Shown: in pieces, positions 20,762-30,335 of the stretch
Position numbering within the stretch: position 1 is the stretch's first letter
Layout: each line of letters opens with the position of its first letter
Source of the DNA: an uncultured Chlorobiaceae bacterium
GTDB taxonomy: Bacteria; Bacteroidota; Chlorobiia; Chlorobiales; Chlorobiaceae
Direction: 5' to 3'
NCBI GenBank assembly: GCA_903843305.1
Contig: CAIMPI010000030.1
Span: 1 to 64,000 of the forward strand
Length of the DNA stretch: 64,000 nt
Made by a program: the position numbers and the translations under genes
Notes under the pieces: model-generated
Databases searched by the model: none
What the model saw: only the letters and a program-made list of their open reading frames with translations
Told to the model about the DNA's origin: nothing

Positions 20762-20888
20762 AGGTGGTGAGCAGAAAGCGTGAGGTAAGTAATTTCTCTC
20801 TGTTGTACAGTAACGAAAAAAGCCTTCTCTTTTTAAGGAAAGGCTTTTTTCGTTAATAACCGTAACTTTTCAAGAGATTGTTTTTCTT
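20762..20888. repeat. Right copy of 127-bp target duplication
   Basis: Second copy of 18959-19085. It holds a dead copy of the last rpsA codons, the terminator and the true era 3' end. The single mismatch at 20839 breaks one pair of the terminator stem. Confidence 0.93.
20816..20850. terminator. Terminator copy after era
   Basis: Same hairpin as 19013-19047, with GCCTTC now facing AAAGGC (one lost pair). It lies just downstream of the era stop codon and should still end era transcription. Confidence 0.8.
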
Positions 20889-21770
20889 GCGCCAGTCAGG
20901 GCGAACTTTTATAAAGAGTTCAAGAAAAATCGGCCTGCCAAGCATTTCCTCAATATCTTTTCTTGCCGTCTGTCCCAGCTTTTTCAAAGCAGCTCCCTTC
21001 TGCCCAATCATGATCTGTTTCTGCGTGTCACGCTCAACAATCACCGAACAGCGGATAAGATCCTTTCGTGTGGGATCGTTTTCATGCTGTTCCCGAAATT
21101 CGTCAACAACTACTTCAGTAGAATAAGGAACCTCACGTCCATAGAGCAAAAATATCTTTTCACGGATAATTTCACTGACAAAAAATCGTTCAGGAGCGGT
21201 GCTGAGCGTATCTTCAGGGTAGAGTGGATACTTGAGCGGAAGAATTGGCTGAATTGCCTCGATAAGCTGCGGAAGGTTCTTGCCTCTCAATGCTGAAACA
21301 GAGAGTACCTTGACAGGGTTCCAGGTGTTCATGACGAACTCTTCAGCTTGGTGTTGACGTTCTTCACTGACGAGATCAGATTTATTGAGCACGGCAATAA
21401 TAGGTTTGCCTGCTGGTTTAAGCCATTCATTGAATAGCTCTTCTGCAAATTCACGGTCAACAAAATCTTTTTTGCCTGAATACGGAAGCAGGGCAATAAC
21501 AATATCGGCATCTTTAAGACTATTACGAATGACGCCAAGCATGGATTCATGGAGTTTTTGCTGCGGCTTCATGATACCCGGTGTATCCAGAAAGATAATT
21601 TGACAGTTATTGTTGTGGTATATTCCTGTTATTTTTTTCCTCGTGGTTTGCGGTTTTGGTGTAACAATGGAGAGCTTGAAGTCAAGAAGCTCATTGAGTA
21701 GGGTTGACTTGCCAGCATTGGGTGGGCCAATGATAATTGCGAAACCGCAGGAAAAAGGAGTAGAAGCCAT
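20853..21770 (-). CDS. era: GTPase Era
   Basis: 305 residues. Era binds 16S rRNA and assists 30S assembly. The G1 loop is [16 protein letters not shown], the switch region [14 protein letters not shown]3 is [15 protein letters not shown], and G4 LNKSDL. The C-terminal KH domain has [20 protein letters not shown]. The last 12 codons fall in the IS-duplicated segment but the gene is intact. It is convergent with rpsA across the IS and divergent from rodA. Confidence 0.97.
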   Translation of the reverse strand: MASTPFSCGFAIIIGPPNAGKSTLLNELLDFKLSIVTPKPQTTRKKITGIYHNNNCQIIFLDTPGIMKPQQKLHESMLGVIRNSLKDADIVIALLPYSGKKDFVDREFAEELFNEWLKPAGKPIIAVLNKSDLVSEERQHQAEEFVMNTWNPVKVLSVSALRGKNLPQLIEAIQPILPLKYPLYPEDTLSTAPERFFVSEIIREKIFLLYGREVPYSTEVVVDEFREQHENDPTRKDLIRCSVIVERDTQKQIMIGQKGAALKKLGQTARKDIEEMLGRPIFLELFIKVRPDWRKKNNLLKSYGY

Positions 21771-21864
21771 AAAATTTTTTATGAAAGGTTCAACTTGTTT
21801 GAACTATACGTTACTAAATTATAACCTTCCGTAATAAAGAAAAAGGGTTAAATCAAATACTGAA

Positions 21865-23124
21865 ATGGAAAAACAGGGTAAAATCGATCCGTGGCTTCTG
21901 GTTTCGATGGCTGGGCTTATTGTTTTGGGGCTTATGGCTGTTTACAGTGCAACTAACGGCACGGGAGAAACATCGTTGTTTTATCGGCAGATTGCATGGG
22001 GTATAATTGGTATTGTTGTTATGGCGGTAGTTTACTTCAATGATGTCCGTATTATCAGGGATAATGCCTATATTTTCTATGCAGTAGGAATACTTCTGCT
22101 CGTGGCTGTTCTGATTTTTGGGAAAAAAATTGCTGGTCAGACAAGCTGGATCAAACTAGGTTTTTTCAGCTTTCAACCTTCTGAAATAGTCAAAATGACG
22201 ACCATTCTTGCGTTGGCAAGATTTCTTTCTGATGATGAAATTGACATTCGTTCAATACCGCATCTGCTCGTTGCTTTCATAATTGCGTTCATACCCATTT
22301 TGTTGATTATGCTGCAACCGGATATGGGCACTATGCTTACGATGTTACCATTTGTTGTTACCATGGTTATTATGGCTGGTTTTGATATCTATATTCTTAT
22401 GTTGATAACATTTCCTTTGATCCTTACGATCTCAGGAATTTTCAATATTTATTTAACTTTTTGTCTTGCACTGTTTCTGTTAATAGCGCTGCTCTTTCAA
22501 CACAAAAAATTTCAGCTCCACCAGGTGCTTGTTATGGGTTCAGGTCTTTCTGTTAGTTTGTTAATGCATCGTTTTGCCAATGAGCTACTTAAGCCTCATC
22601 AGATAAAAAGAATCCAGACATTTGTCGATCCAATGTCCGACCCCCAAGGTGCCGGATATAATGCTCTTCAAGCTAAAATAGCAATAAGTTCTGGAGGTTT
22701 TTTCGGAAAAGGGTTTCTTCAGGGTACACAGACGCAACTGCGTTTTATTCCTGCTCAGTGGACGGATTTCATTTTTTGCGTTATAGCCGAAGAACTTGGT
22801 TTTATTGGAGCTTCGCTCATGCTAGCGCTCTATCTTGTGCTGATTCTCAGATTGGTCTGGACAATTTTTTCAATCAAGAACAAGTTTGTTGAGCTGACAC
22901 TTGGTGGATTTGTATCTCTGCTTTTTATTCATGTCGTGATCAATGTTGGGATGACCGTTGGTCTTATTCCTGTTATTGGTGTTCCTTTGCCCTTTATCTC
23001 TTATGGTGGATCCTCTCTGATTGGAAATATGATTATGGTCGGACTGGCGCTCAATTTTGTCCGGAACAAAAGAAGTCTGGGATATCACGCCAGGCTGGAT
23101 TCAAGAACAAAAAGCGCACCGTGA
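21865..23124 (+). CDS. rodA: Peptidoglycan glycosyltransferase RodA (SEDS family)
   Basis: 419 residues with about ten transmembrane segments. RodA polymerises glycan strands during rod elongation, with a partner PBP2. SEDS signatures include [10 protein letters not shown] near 110, [13 protein letters not shown] with the catalytic Asp near 155, and the C-terminal [21 protein letters not shown]. No mrdA/PBP2 gene or mreBCD lies next to it in this window. A small stem-loop overlaps its stop codon. Confidence 0.95.
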   Translation: MEKQGKIDPWLLVSMAGLIVLGLMAVYSATNGTGETSLFYRQIAWGIIGIVVMAVVYFNDVRIIRDNAYIFYAVGILLLVAVLIFGKKIAGQTSWIKLGFFSFQPSEIVKMTTILALARFLSDDEIDIRSIPHLLVAFIIAFIPILLIMLQPDMGTMLTMLPFVVTMVIMAGFDIYILMLITFPLILTISGIFNIYLTFCLALFLLIALLFQHKKFQLHQVLVMGSGLSVSLLMHRFANELLKPHQIKRIQTFVDPMSDPQGAGYNALQAKIAISSGGFFGKGFLQGTQTQLRFIPAQWTDFIFCVIAEELGFIGASLMLALYLVLILRLVWTIFSIKNKFVELTLGGFVSLLFIHVVINVGMTVGLIPVIGVPLPFISYGGSSLIGNMIMVGLALNFVRNKRSLGYHARLDSRTKSAP

Positions 23125-23132
23125 TGCGCTTT
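23111..23132 (+). terminator. Stem-loop over the rodA stop codon
   Basis: AAAGCGCA (23111-23118) pairs with TGCGCTTT (23125-23132), with the TGA stop beginning in the 6-nt loop. No T-run follows, so it may be a weak terminator or an mRNA-stabilising structure. Confidence 0.35.
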
Positions 23133-23162
23133 AATGTCCATGTTGTCTGAAGAAGGAATAGA

Positions 23163-23618
23163 TTAATTTATTTTATAAACATAGCGTTTTCCCTCTTTGC
23201 CTGCGGGAATGCGTTCGATTTCAGAGTCTTCCAAGCCGTATTTGTTGAACCAGAGACTGACCGTTGTGCCTTTTGTGTTCAGAGCTTCAGCAATATCTCT
23301 CGGTTTGAAAGTTTTATCAGGATTAGAACGGAGTAACTCTTTGATTGATGCTCCAAGCTGGCCGCGTCCGAATTTCTGGCTGATGACAGGTTCAGAAACA
23401 GAACCCTCAAGCTTTGAAAGGTTTGTCTCAAGCTTTTTTATGATGGTTGAAAGTTCATCTTCCAACGGCCTGATTTTTTCGTTGAATTCATTTTGAATCT
23501 GGCTGATTTGTGCCTGCAAGTTCTTTTTTTCTGCAACAAGTGATTGAAAATAATCAATCCTCTGAATAAAAAGATCATATTTGTCAGGCGATCCAGTATC
23601 TTTTTTTGCGGTGCTCAT
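23163..23618 (-). CDS. Hypothetical coiled-coil protein with C-terminal winged-helix-like domain
   Basis: 151 residues. Residues about 15-80 form a heptad-rich coiled coil (RIDYFQSLVAEKKNLQAQIS and IIKKLETNLSKLEG). The C-terminal part (about 88-150) looks like a winged helix: ASIKELLRSNPDKTFKPRDI, then ALNTKGTTVSLWFNKY and a beta wing RIPAGKEGKRYVYKI. It may be a DNA-binding or nucleoid-associated protein; the family is not named. It is a single gene convergent with rodA, with an AT-rich 170-bp upstream region before mtaB. Confidence 0.75.
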   Translation of the reverse strand: MSTAKKDTGSPDKYDLFIQRIDYFQSLVAEKKNLQAQISQIQNEFNEKIRPLEDELSTIIKKLETNLSKLEGSVSEPVISQKFGRGQLGASIKELLRSNPDKTFKPRDIAEALNTKGTTVSLWFNKYGLEDSEIERIPAGKEGKRYVYKIN

Positions 23619-23789
23619 AGTTTTCTGATTTTTTGTTTGAATTAGTAATTATCAATAACTTCTCAAAATATATAATAATATATTTATCTCTGCAAAATGA
23701 TATTTATTAGTTGTTTTTTATTATTCTTGCTTTTTTGAAATATATCGTCGAGTGTTTTCAAAGTATGCCGATGCAGGAAAAATAGGGAT

Positions 23790-25151
23790 ATGAAAGATTA
23801 TACAAATAAAAGTGTTGCCGCGGTAACTCTTGGATGTAAACTGAACTATGCAGAAACGTCTGCTATACTTGATGAATTATGCAAGCAGGGATGGCTACTA
23901 TCAACGATTGAAAAAGGAGCGGATCTAATTGTTATTCATTCTTGTGCAGTAACCAAACAGGCAGAGAAGAAATGTCGACAGAAAATTAGAGGAATTATAA
24001 GACAAAATCCTTCTAGTCATATAGCTGTTATTGGGTGTTATTCCCAGTTAAATCCAAAAGTACTTTCTGAAATAAACGGAATAGATGCAATTCTCGGCAG
24101 TAACGATAAATTTAATATACAAAAGTATAATGATATCATTGCAGCAACGATACCCCGACCTCTTATCAAAGTTACTCCATCTTATACTTTTAAAGATATT
24201 TATCCGGGGTATTCATTGTCGGCGGCTGTGGGTTCAGATAGAACTCGCGCATTTTTGAAAATACAGGATGGTTGTGATTATGGGTGCTCGTATTGTGTGA
24301 TTCCCTTGGTCAGGGGCAAATCGCGATCGTTACCTGCGGAGCAGATTGTTGATCGTGCCCGTCTCTTGGCGTTATCTGGATACAGAGAAATTGTTCTTAC
24401 TGGAGTTAATATAGGTGACTACCACTATGGCGATTTGTCGCTTTTCGATCTTTTGCGTTTGCTTGAAGCAGTTAATGTCAGTCGTATTCGTATAAGCTCC
24501 ATAGAGCCAGACATTGTTGATAACAAGTTGATTTCTCTTGTTGCTGATTCTAAAACAATCGTTCCGCATTTCCATATTCCTCTTCAAAGTGGTTCAGATA
24601 CTGTTCTCAGTGCCATGCGCCGTCGCTATGATACTGCACTTTATCGAGACAAAGTATTGCTGGCTGCTGAGCGAATTACAGGGTGTGCTATTGGCGCCGA
24701 CGTGATGGTTGGCTATCCAGGTGAAACTGAGGAGCATTTTCGGGAGATGTACCGTTTTATTGAAGATTTGCCTCTTGCATATCTTCATGTGTTCAGTTGT
24801 TCTGTTCGGCCCGGAACGGCTCTTGCAGGACAGATAGAAAGCCTGAAGCTTAAGACCGTTGCACCGGATGAGATCTCTCGGCGTTACAGTGAACTGGTTG
24901 AGCTTGGCCGCAAAAAGGAAGCGGGGTTTAAGGCAAGCTCAATCGGACAGGAGCATAAGGTTCTTTTTGAGGCCTCCAGGTCAGTGAAAAATGGAATACT
25001 GCAATACAGTGGGTATACAAAGAATTATCTCAGAGTGTTGGTTGAAAGCCCCGAGGGCAAGCTGGAACAAACGTTGGAGGGGAATGAATTGCCGGTTTTG
25101 ATCGAGTCTCTGGACGATGATTTGAATTTAAAAGGGAGAGTACTATCTTGA
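23790..25151 (+). CDS. mtaB: tRNA t6A37 methylthiotransferase
   Basis: 453 residues. This MiaB-type radical SAM enzyme converts t6A to ms2t6A at position 37 of tRNA. The UPF0004 N-terminal domain starts AAVTLGCKLNYAETSAI, typical of MtaB, with further cluster Cys in VIHSCAVTKQAEKKC and VIGCYSQ. The radical SAM cluster is DGCDYGCSYCVIPLVRG. HIPLQSGSD and GADVMVGYPGETEE are also family signatures. The C-terminal TRAM-like domain is shortened. apt follows 50 bp on. Confidence 0.94.
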   Translation: MKDYTNKSVAAVTLGCKLNYAETSAILDELCKQGWLLSTIEKGADLIVIHSCAVTKQAEKKCRQKIRGIIRQNPSSHIAVIGCYSQLNPKVLSEINGIDAILGSNDKFNIQKYNDIIAATIPRPLIKVTPSYTFKDIYPGYSLSAAVGSDRTRAFLKIQDGCDYGCSYCVIPLVRGKSRSLPAEQIVDRARLLALSGYREIVLTGVNIGDYHYGDLSLFDLLRLLEAVNVSRIRISSIEPDIVDNKLISLVADSKTIVPHFHIPLQSGSDTVLSAMRRRYDTALYRDKVLLAAERITGCAIGADVMVGYPGETEEHFREMYRFIEDLPLAYLHVFSCSVRPGTALAGQIESLKLKTVAPDEISRRYSELVELGRKKEAGFKASSIGQEHKVLFEASRSVKNGILQYSGYTKNYLRVLVESPEGKLEQTLEGNELPVLIESLDDDLNLKGRVLS

Positions 25152-25201
25152 TTTGTGGTCTTCATTTTGCCTCGAATTTTTAACTAAAATAATTGCAATC
25201 C

Positions 25202-25735
25202 ATGCCAATTAAATCTCGTATTCGTTCGATTCCCGACTATCCGAAAAAAGGGATCCTTTTTCGTGATATCACAACCCTCATCAAGGATCCTGTTGGCTTC
25301 AGGCTGGCTATTGACAGTCTGAAGCAGCACTATTTGCAGGAAGGTATGGATTTTGACGTTATAGTTGGTATTGAGGCGCGCGGATTTATTATTGGTGGAG
25401 CTCTTGCCTACACGCTTGGTAAGGGGTTTGTGCCTGTGAGAAAACCCGGAAAGTTGCCTGCTGACGTGGTCTCTCAGGAGTACCAGCTTGAGTATGGAAG
25501 CGATAAAATCGAGATACATTTAGATGCACTTGAGGCGGGTCAGAAGGTTCTTCTTGTTGATGATCTTCTTGCTACCGGAGGTACAGCTCTTGCTGCGGCG
25601 GCATTGGTTGAAAAGGTTGGAGGTGTTGTTTTCGAGATGGCATTTATTGTCAACTTGCCTGATATAGGAGGAGAAAGAAAAATTCTCGAAAAAGGATACA
25701 GCGTTTTTTCGCTTACAGACTTTGAAGGTGAGTAA
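25202..25735 (+). CDS. apt: Adenine phosphoribosyltransferase
   Basis: 177 residues from the ATG at 25202; a TTG at 25193 extends the frame by only three codons. It salvages adenine to AMP with PRPP. N-terminal RSIPDYPKKGILFRDITTL is the family signature. GIEARGFIIGGALAY and the PRPP loop VLLVDDLLATGGTALAA are clear. A hairpin with a T-run follows 45 bp after the stop. Confidence 0.96.
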   Translation: MPIKSRIRSIPDYPKKGILFRDITTLIKDPVGFRLAIDSLKQHYLQEGMDFDVIVGIEARGFIIGGALAYTLGKGFVPVRKPGKLPADVVSQEYQLEYGSDKIEIHLDALEAGQKVLLVDDLLATGGTALAAAALVEKVGGVVFEMAFIVNLPDIGGERKILEKGYSVFSLTDFEGE

Positions 25736-25779
25736 TGAAGCATTATGAGTAACGTTCTGTTTTCGGCGGAACATAATGA

Positions 25780-25804
25780 AACGGCAGCCTGCGCTGCCGT
25801 TTTT
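25780..25804 (+). terminator. Terminator of apt, inside the longest frame of the next gene
   Basis: AACGGCAGC (25780-25788) pairs perfectly with GCTGCCGTT (25793-25801) with a 4-nt loop, and the T-run continues to 25804. The ATG at 25805 follows at once. This argues that the antiporter gene starts at 25805 and not at the ATG at 25745. Confidence 0.65.
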
Positions 25805-27154
25805 ATGTTGCAGTTATTCCATCATTTGCCTTCTGTTTGGTTGCTCGCCCCTTTTATTACTCTTCTCGTGATGATTGCCACAGGGCCTCTGTTTTATCAC
25901 CGGTTCTGGGAACGACATTATTCGAAAGTTTCCATCGGTCTCGGGGTTGTTGTGGCGAGTTACTATGGCTTTCTGATGGAACACGGGCTGCATGATCTGG
26001 AACATACCTTTGAAGAGTACCTCTCCTTTATTGCTTTGATCTCATCCCTGTTTGTAGTATCTGGAGGAATACTGATAAAAATCGAACGAAGAGGAAAGCC
26101 AATTATTAATTGTCTTTTACTTCTTTTTGGTGCAGTGATTTCCAATTTGATCGGAACAACCGGCGCGTCAATGTTACTTATACGACCATATATGCGTATG
26201 AATGAAGGTCGTATAAAAGCGTTTCATATTGTTTTTTTTATTTTCATTGTCAGCAATATTGGTGGTGGTCTTACCCCTATAGGGGACCCTCCGTTGTTTC
26301 TCGGCTTTTTAAAAGGGGTTCCGTTTTTCTGGGTCTTCCCGAACATATTGCTGCCTTGGATTATAACAGTAACTGGTCTTCTTCTTATTTTCATGGTGCT
26401 TGATGCAAAGACTGGAAATGGAGAGACGGAAGGTACTGATGTAAAAGGCGGGGTAAGCATTAAGGGGAGTAAAAACTTCTTATTTCTTGCTATTATTATT
26501 GTTGCGGTTTTTCTTGATCCGGCAGTTATTGAGGGGTTTCCGAGTCTTCAGGAACTGTTTCATCTACCTTTTGGTATCCGTGAACTGATTATGTTTAGTG
26601 TTGCTTTTGCTGCATATAAATGTGCAGATCAAGATGCGCTCAAGGGCAACGAATTCAACTTTGAACCGATTAAAGAGGTTGCATTTCTTTTTGCGGGTAT
26701 CTTTGCGACAATGATTCCCGCACTTGAGTTTATAAGAAACTATGCAGAAACTCATGCTGGAGATTTTTCTGTCTCAAGGTTTTACTGGATGACAGGGGCT
26801 CTTTCCGCAGTATTGGATAACACTCCGAGCTATCTAAATTTTTTTGCTGGCGCTTTAGGAAAGTTTGGTCTTGATATCGGCTCTTCCTCCGATATAAGAC
26901 TCTTTGCCGACGGCGTGGGCGTTTCGGTTCAGGGGGACGTTTCTTCACATCTTTACCTTATGGCAATATCTGTTGCCTCAGTCTTTTTCGGGGCGATAAC
27001 TTACATCGGCAATGCCCCGAACTTTATGGTTAAAAACATTGCCGCGCAAGCTGATGTTGATGTTCCTGATTTTTTGGAGTACATCTATAAATACTCGTTA
27101 CCGATCATGCTGCCATTTTTAATGCTTTTATGGTTCTTGTTTTTTAACTATTGA
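25805..27154 (+). CDS. NhaD/CitMHS-like sodium:proton antiporter
   Basis: 449 residues from the ATG at 25805 (469 if the ATG at 25745 were used, but a terminator-like hairpin lies between). About eleven hydrophobic segments. Ion-transporter family signatures are GTTGASMLLIRPYMRMN near 125-140, NIGGGLTPIGDPPLFLGF near 155-170 and AVLDNTPSYLNFFAGAL near 345, which is the double-loop pattern of NhaD/ArsB/CitM proteins. Na+/H+ exchange is the likeliest role; citrate or another anion is an alternative. It may be transcribed with mtaB-apt by read-through. Confidence 0.85.
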   Translation: MLQLFHHLPSVWLLAPFITLLVMIATGPLFYHRFWERHYSKVSIGLGVVVASYYGFLMEHGLHDLEHTFEEYLSFIALISSLFVVSGGILIKIERRGKPIINCLLLLFGAVISNLIGTTGASMLLIRPYMRMNEGRIKAFHIVFFIFIVSNIGGGLTPIGDPPLFLGFLKGVPFFWVFPNILLPWIITVTGLLLIFMVLDAKTGNGETEGTDVKGGVSIKGSKNFLFLAIIIVAVFLDPAVIEGFPSLQELFHLPFGIRELIMFSVAFAAYKCADQDALKGNEFNFEPIKEVAFLFAGIFATMIPALEFIRNYAETHAGDFSVSRFYWMTGALSAVLDNTPSYLNFFAGALGKFGLDIGSSSDIRLFADGVGVSVQGDVSSHLYLMAISVASVFFGAITYIGNAPNFMVKNIAAQADVDVPDFLEYIYKYSLPIMLPFLMLLWFLFFNY

Positions 27155-27370
27155 TAGCACCGTTAATAAAATAACACTCAAGTCCATGAAAAGCTTTCTT
27201 TATGCAGTCAAGAACGGGGAACAGGGATTTGATTTCAGAAATTCTTTTTTTCTGCCGTTTCATTGTGAAATCATAACCATCTGGATAGGAAGAGAGATCT
27301 CTTTTGAAATTATCAATGACCCGTATGATCTGTAAACAGATATTGCGGATCAAAAAAGAGACTCATCAAG
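27155..27370. other. Gap with overlapping small open frames on both strands
   Basis: Between the antiporter and the HU gene, the minus strand has a 69-codon frame from TTG 27353 to 27144. It starts 17 bp after the HU stop but has no ribosome site and overlaps the antiporter end. The plus strand has a 49-codon frame from ATG 27186 to 27332. Both compositions look plausible and both cannot easily be genes. I cannot decide; either may be a remnant. Confidence 0.25.
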
Positions 27371-27679
27371 CTACTCCCCAGCGTTTTTGAGGCTTTCACT
27401 TACAGCATGTTTGAACTCCTTGGAAATTTTGAATGTTGGTACATTTTTTGGTTCAACAGTTACTTTTTCTCCCGTTCTCGGATTTCTTGCATGCCGAAAA
27501 TTTTTATGTCGGATATTGAATGAGCCGAAACCTCTGATTTCAATGCGTTTTCCGGCTTTCAGAGAATCAATGATGCCCTCAAACAGACCGTCAACCACAG
27601 ATTCCGTTTCATTTTTTGTCAGGCCCGTTTTGTGGGCAATAACATTAACCAGATCAGCTTTTGTTGTGGTGTTTCCCAT
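27371..27679 (-). CDS. HU/IHF-family DNA-binding protein
   Basis: 102 residues. Histone-like dimer that bends DNA and organises the nucleoid. TKADLVNVIAHKTGLTKNE forms the N-terminal helices. IEIRGFGSFNIRHKNFRHAR followed by NPRTGEKVTVEPKNVPTFK is the beta-arm with its DNA-intercalating Pro. The N-terminal MGNTT tag is a little longer than classic HU. It is the last gene after ftsH and the TauE-like gene. Confidence 0.95.
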   Translation of the reverse strand: MGNTTTKADLVNVIAHKTGLTKNETESVVDGLFEGIIDSLKAGKRIEIRGFGSFNIRHKNFRHARNPRTGEKVTVEPKNVPTFKISKEFKHAVSESLKNAGE

Positions 27680-27715
27680 GGCGATAGTTGGTTCAGGTTA
27701 TTATCGGATATGAAG

Positions 27716-28087
27716 TTATTTAAACCATAAATGAAGAGCAACAATTCCCATAAAAACTGCAAAAGCTTTACGAAGTATGTCACTTGCAAGATGTGTTGCT
27801 ATTTTTGCACCAACATAAGCACCAACAAAAAGTCCTGCTGCAATAATAAGTCCAATCCAGATGTTCTCGGTGGAGATTTTTCCGGAACGATAATACTCTA
27901 CTACACCAAGAAGTCCTACTGGCAAGAGGAGTGCAATGAGTGATGTTCCAATAGCGCTTTGCTGGGTCATACCGTAAAGTAGTACCATAGCAGGAACAAT
28001 GATAACGCCTCCTCCTACGCCGAACATTCCTGCGAGAAGACCGGCTGTAATGCCTATGCCAAGTAATCCAATAAGTTGTAAGAGCAT
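27716..28087 (-). CDS. Half-size TauE/SafE-type membrane permease
   Basis: 123 residues, roughly half of a normal TauE/SafE (DUF81) permease, which is usually near 250 residues with two homologous halves. It has four hydrophobic helices and the GMFGVGGGVIIVPAMVLLYGM motif of the repeat, then GTSLIALLLPVGLLGVVEYY and FVGAYVGAKIATHL. It likely works as a homodimer, exporting sulfite or a sulfonate, which would suit a sulfur-oxidising phototroph, but the substrate is inferred only. It lies 3 bp after ftsH. Confidence 0.8.
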   Translation of the reverse strand: MLLQLIGLLGIGITAGLLAGMFGVGGGVIIVPAMVLLYGMTQQSAIGTSLIALLLPVGLLGVVEYYRSGKISTENIWIGLIIAAGLFVGAYVGAKIATHLASDILRKAFAVFMGIVALHLWFK

Positions 28088-28090
28088 ATT

Positions 28091-30088
28091 TCAGGCAGAA
28101 TTATGATGTGTTGCAAGGTTGGTTTCAGTTTGTGCATTGCCTATAATTTCTGCTATTTCCATTGCATTGAGCGACTCCTTTTCTATCAGAAGTTCTGCAA
28201 GTTGTTTGAGTATGTCTTTTTTCTTGTCAAGAATAGCTCTGGCATTTTTCATGCACCCTGTAATAATATTGCTAACCTCGCCATCAATTTGAAGGGCAGT
28301 TTCCTCACTGTATTCTCGAATATGGGAGTAATCCTTTCCAAGAAAAACCTCCTTGTGGCTGTCACCAAAGTTGATCGGGCCGAGTTTTTCACTCATTCCC
28401 CACTGCCTTACCATTCTGCGGGCAATATCTGTTGCTTTTTCAATATCGTTTGCGGCTCCAGTGCTGATTTCATTAAAAACAAGTTCTTCTGCCACTCTTC
28501 CTCCAAGAACATAAGTAATAACGGCAAGAAGGTACTCTTTGCTCTGGGTGTATCGATCTTCAAGCGGCAGGTAAGCTGTAAGTCCGAGACTCCGGCCCCT
28601 TGGAATGATTGTGACTTTATGAATAGGATCAGAGCCCTTGGTATACATGGAAACAAGCACATGACCAGCTTCGTGATATGCGGTCAGTCTTTTCTGTTCA
28701 TCAGAAATAAACATGCTTTTTCTTTCTGGGCCCATGAGAATCTTGTCGCGAGCCTGTTCAAAATTATCTGCGGTAATAAGCTTCAGTTCATGGCGTGCGG
28801 CCAAGAGTGCAGCTTCATTGACAAGATTTGCTAAATCGGCGCCGGAAAATCCAGGAGAGCTTTTTGCAAGGACGTTGATATCGACACTTTCATCAAGGGG
28901 CGTATTGCGGGTGTGGATTTTTAATATTGCTTCACGCCCCCTGATATCGGGCTTGTCGATTGTAATTTGGCGGTCAAACCGGCCAGGCCTCAGCAATGCT
29001 GAATCAAGTACATCAGGACGGTTTGTTGCCGCAATCAGGATGACATTCTCATTTGTAGTAAAGCCATCCATCTCAACAAGAAGCTGGTTCAGTGTCTGCT
29101 CTCTTTCATCATGGCCGCCTCCCAAACCCGCTCCCCGACTGCGTCCGACTGCGTCTATTTCATCAATAAAGACGATACAGGGTGAATTTTTCTTTGCCTG
29201 TTCAAACAGATCCCTCACTCTTGCTGCCCCGACACCTACAAACATTTCAACAAAATCAGCACCGGATATCGAGAAAAAGGGGACTTTGGCTTCTCCTGCT
29301 ATAGCTTTGGCAAGAAGGGTTTTACCCGTGCCGGGAGGGCCCAGCAACAGGACCCCCTTTGGTATTTTGGCACCGATTTTCTGGAATTTTTCAGGATTGG
29401 TTAGAAACTCTACTGTCTCTTGAAGCTCTTCAATGGCCTCATCAACACCTGCAACATCATTGAAGGTAATTTTTACATCAAATTCGCTGACAAGCTTTGC
29501 CCTGCTTTTGCTGAAGCTGAAAATATTTTTGGCTTGAGTGCCATTTTGCCCGTTCATCTTTCTGATAAGGAAAAAATAGATAAGGCCAAAAATGATCCAT
29601 GGAGCGAACAGAACAAAAAGAGTGTTCCAGCCGCTGGTTCCCTCCTCAACTTTTAGCCGAATTCCCTTGTCGGCAAGAAGGTCGGCCTGCTCAAGGCTGA
29701 ATGATGGAATCCGGACGGCAAAGCGATCAGTCTGTATGCTTGTGTTGTTGATAAGTTGTAACTGGGCTGGTGCGTTGAGTTTTCCATTCAGGATTGCTGA
29801 CTTATCTTCATAAGTCTTAACCGTTACCTCAGTAATAAGAGTTCTGGAAAGAAGAGATTTGTACTCGTTATAGGTAATTTCAGGGTTGTTGGCGCTTGCA
29901 AAAAATCGTTGGAACATAAAAAGCATCAAGAAGCCAATCATCATAAAAAGGATAAAACGCGGGAACTTCCCCTGTGGACTTTCGCCTTTTCCCTGAAGCC
30001 ATCCAGTGCTGCTTTCCTCGTCATGCAATGGCTTGAATTTATTTTTGGAGGCATCATTTCCGGGCCTCTTTCCTGGATTTTCAGGCAT
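28091..30088 (-). CDS. ftsH: ATP-dependent zinc metalloprotease FtsH
   Basis: 665 residues. Membrane-anchored AAA+ protease that degrades damaged membrane proteins and regulators. Two transmembrane helices frame the periplasmic domain (about 32-50 and 150-170). AAA motifs: Walker [19 protein letters not shown] near 230, Walker [13 protein letters not shown], and the second-region-of-homology [19 protein letters not shown]. The zinc site is HEAGH near 445. The N-terminus has a charged extension. It starts the operon ftsH-tauE-HU. The 247-bp gap before gltX is AT-rich with no gene visible. Confidence 0.97.
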   Translation of the reverse strand: MPENPGKRPGNDASKNKFKPLHDEESSTGWLQGKGESPQGKFPRFILFMMIGFLMLFMFQRFFASANNPEITYNEYKSLLSRTLITEVTVKTYEDKSAILNGKLNAPAQLQLINNTSIQTDRFAVRIPSFSLEQADLLADKGIRLKVEEGTSGWNTLFVLFAPWIIFGLIYFFLIRKMNGQNGTQAKNIFSFSKSRAKLVSEFDVKITFNDVAGVDEAIEELQETVEFLTNPEKFQKIGAKIPKGVLLLGPPGTGKTLLAKAIAGEAKVPFFSISGADFVEMFVGVGAARVRDLFEQAKKNSPCIVFIDEIDAVGRSRGAGLGGGHDEREQTLNQLLVEMDGFTTNENVILIAATNRPDVLDSALLRPGRFDRQITIDKPDIRGREAILKIHTRNTPLDESVDINVLAKSSPGFSGADLANLVNEAALLAARHELKLITADNFEQARDKILMGPERKSMFISDEQKRLTAYHEAGHVLVSMYTKGSDPIHKVTIIPRGRSLGLTAYLPLEDRYTQSKEYLLAVITYVLGGRVAEELVFNEISTGAANDIEKATDIARRMVRQWGMSEKLGPINFGDSHKEVFLGKDYSHIREYSEETALQIDGEVSNIITGCMKNARAILDKKKDILKQLAELLIEKESLNAMEIAEIIGNAQTETNLATHHNSA

Positions 30089-30305
30089 AAAACAGATGGA
30101 GTAATGATATAAAATGTAACCTAATGAATTTAAAGTAATTAAAAGTCAAATGACAATTGAAAATAAAAAAGTTAATAAAAATTGTTGTGGTGTCGAAAAG
30201 TAGTACTACTTACAGTTCGGTTCAAGACTTTTCGGTTTATCTTTTATCTTGTGAATGAATGCACTGAGTTTTTGTTAAATTCTCTGCTTCTTGCAATAGT
30301 TTCAC

Positions 30306-30319
30306 TGTCAACAATTAAC
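30306..30319. repeat. Heptamer pair TGTCAAC-AATTAAC upstream of gltX
   Basis: Two adjacent 7-nt units resembling the three-unit array at 5674-5694. They end about 16 bp before the gltX ATG. Likely a shortened member of the same class of short tandem repeat. Confidence 0.4.
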
Positions 30320-30335
30320 AAGCACGAAGCTCATT

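Noticed and set aside
28103-28834. 243-codon plus-strand frame (and another at 28713-29423)
   Set aside because: Both antisense to ftsH with no recognisable domains.
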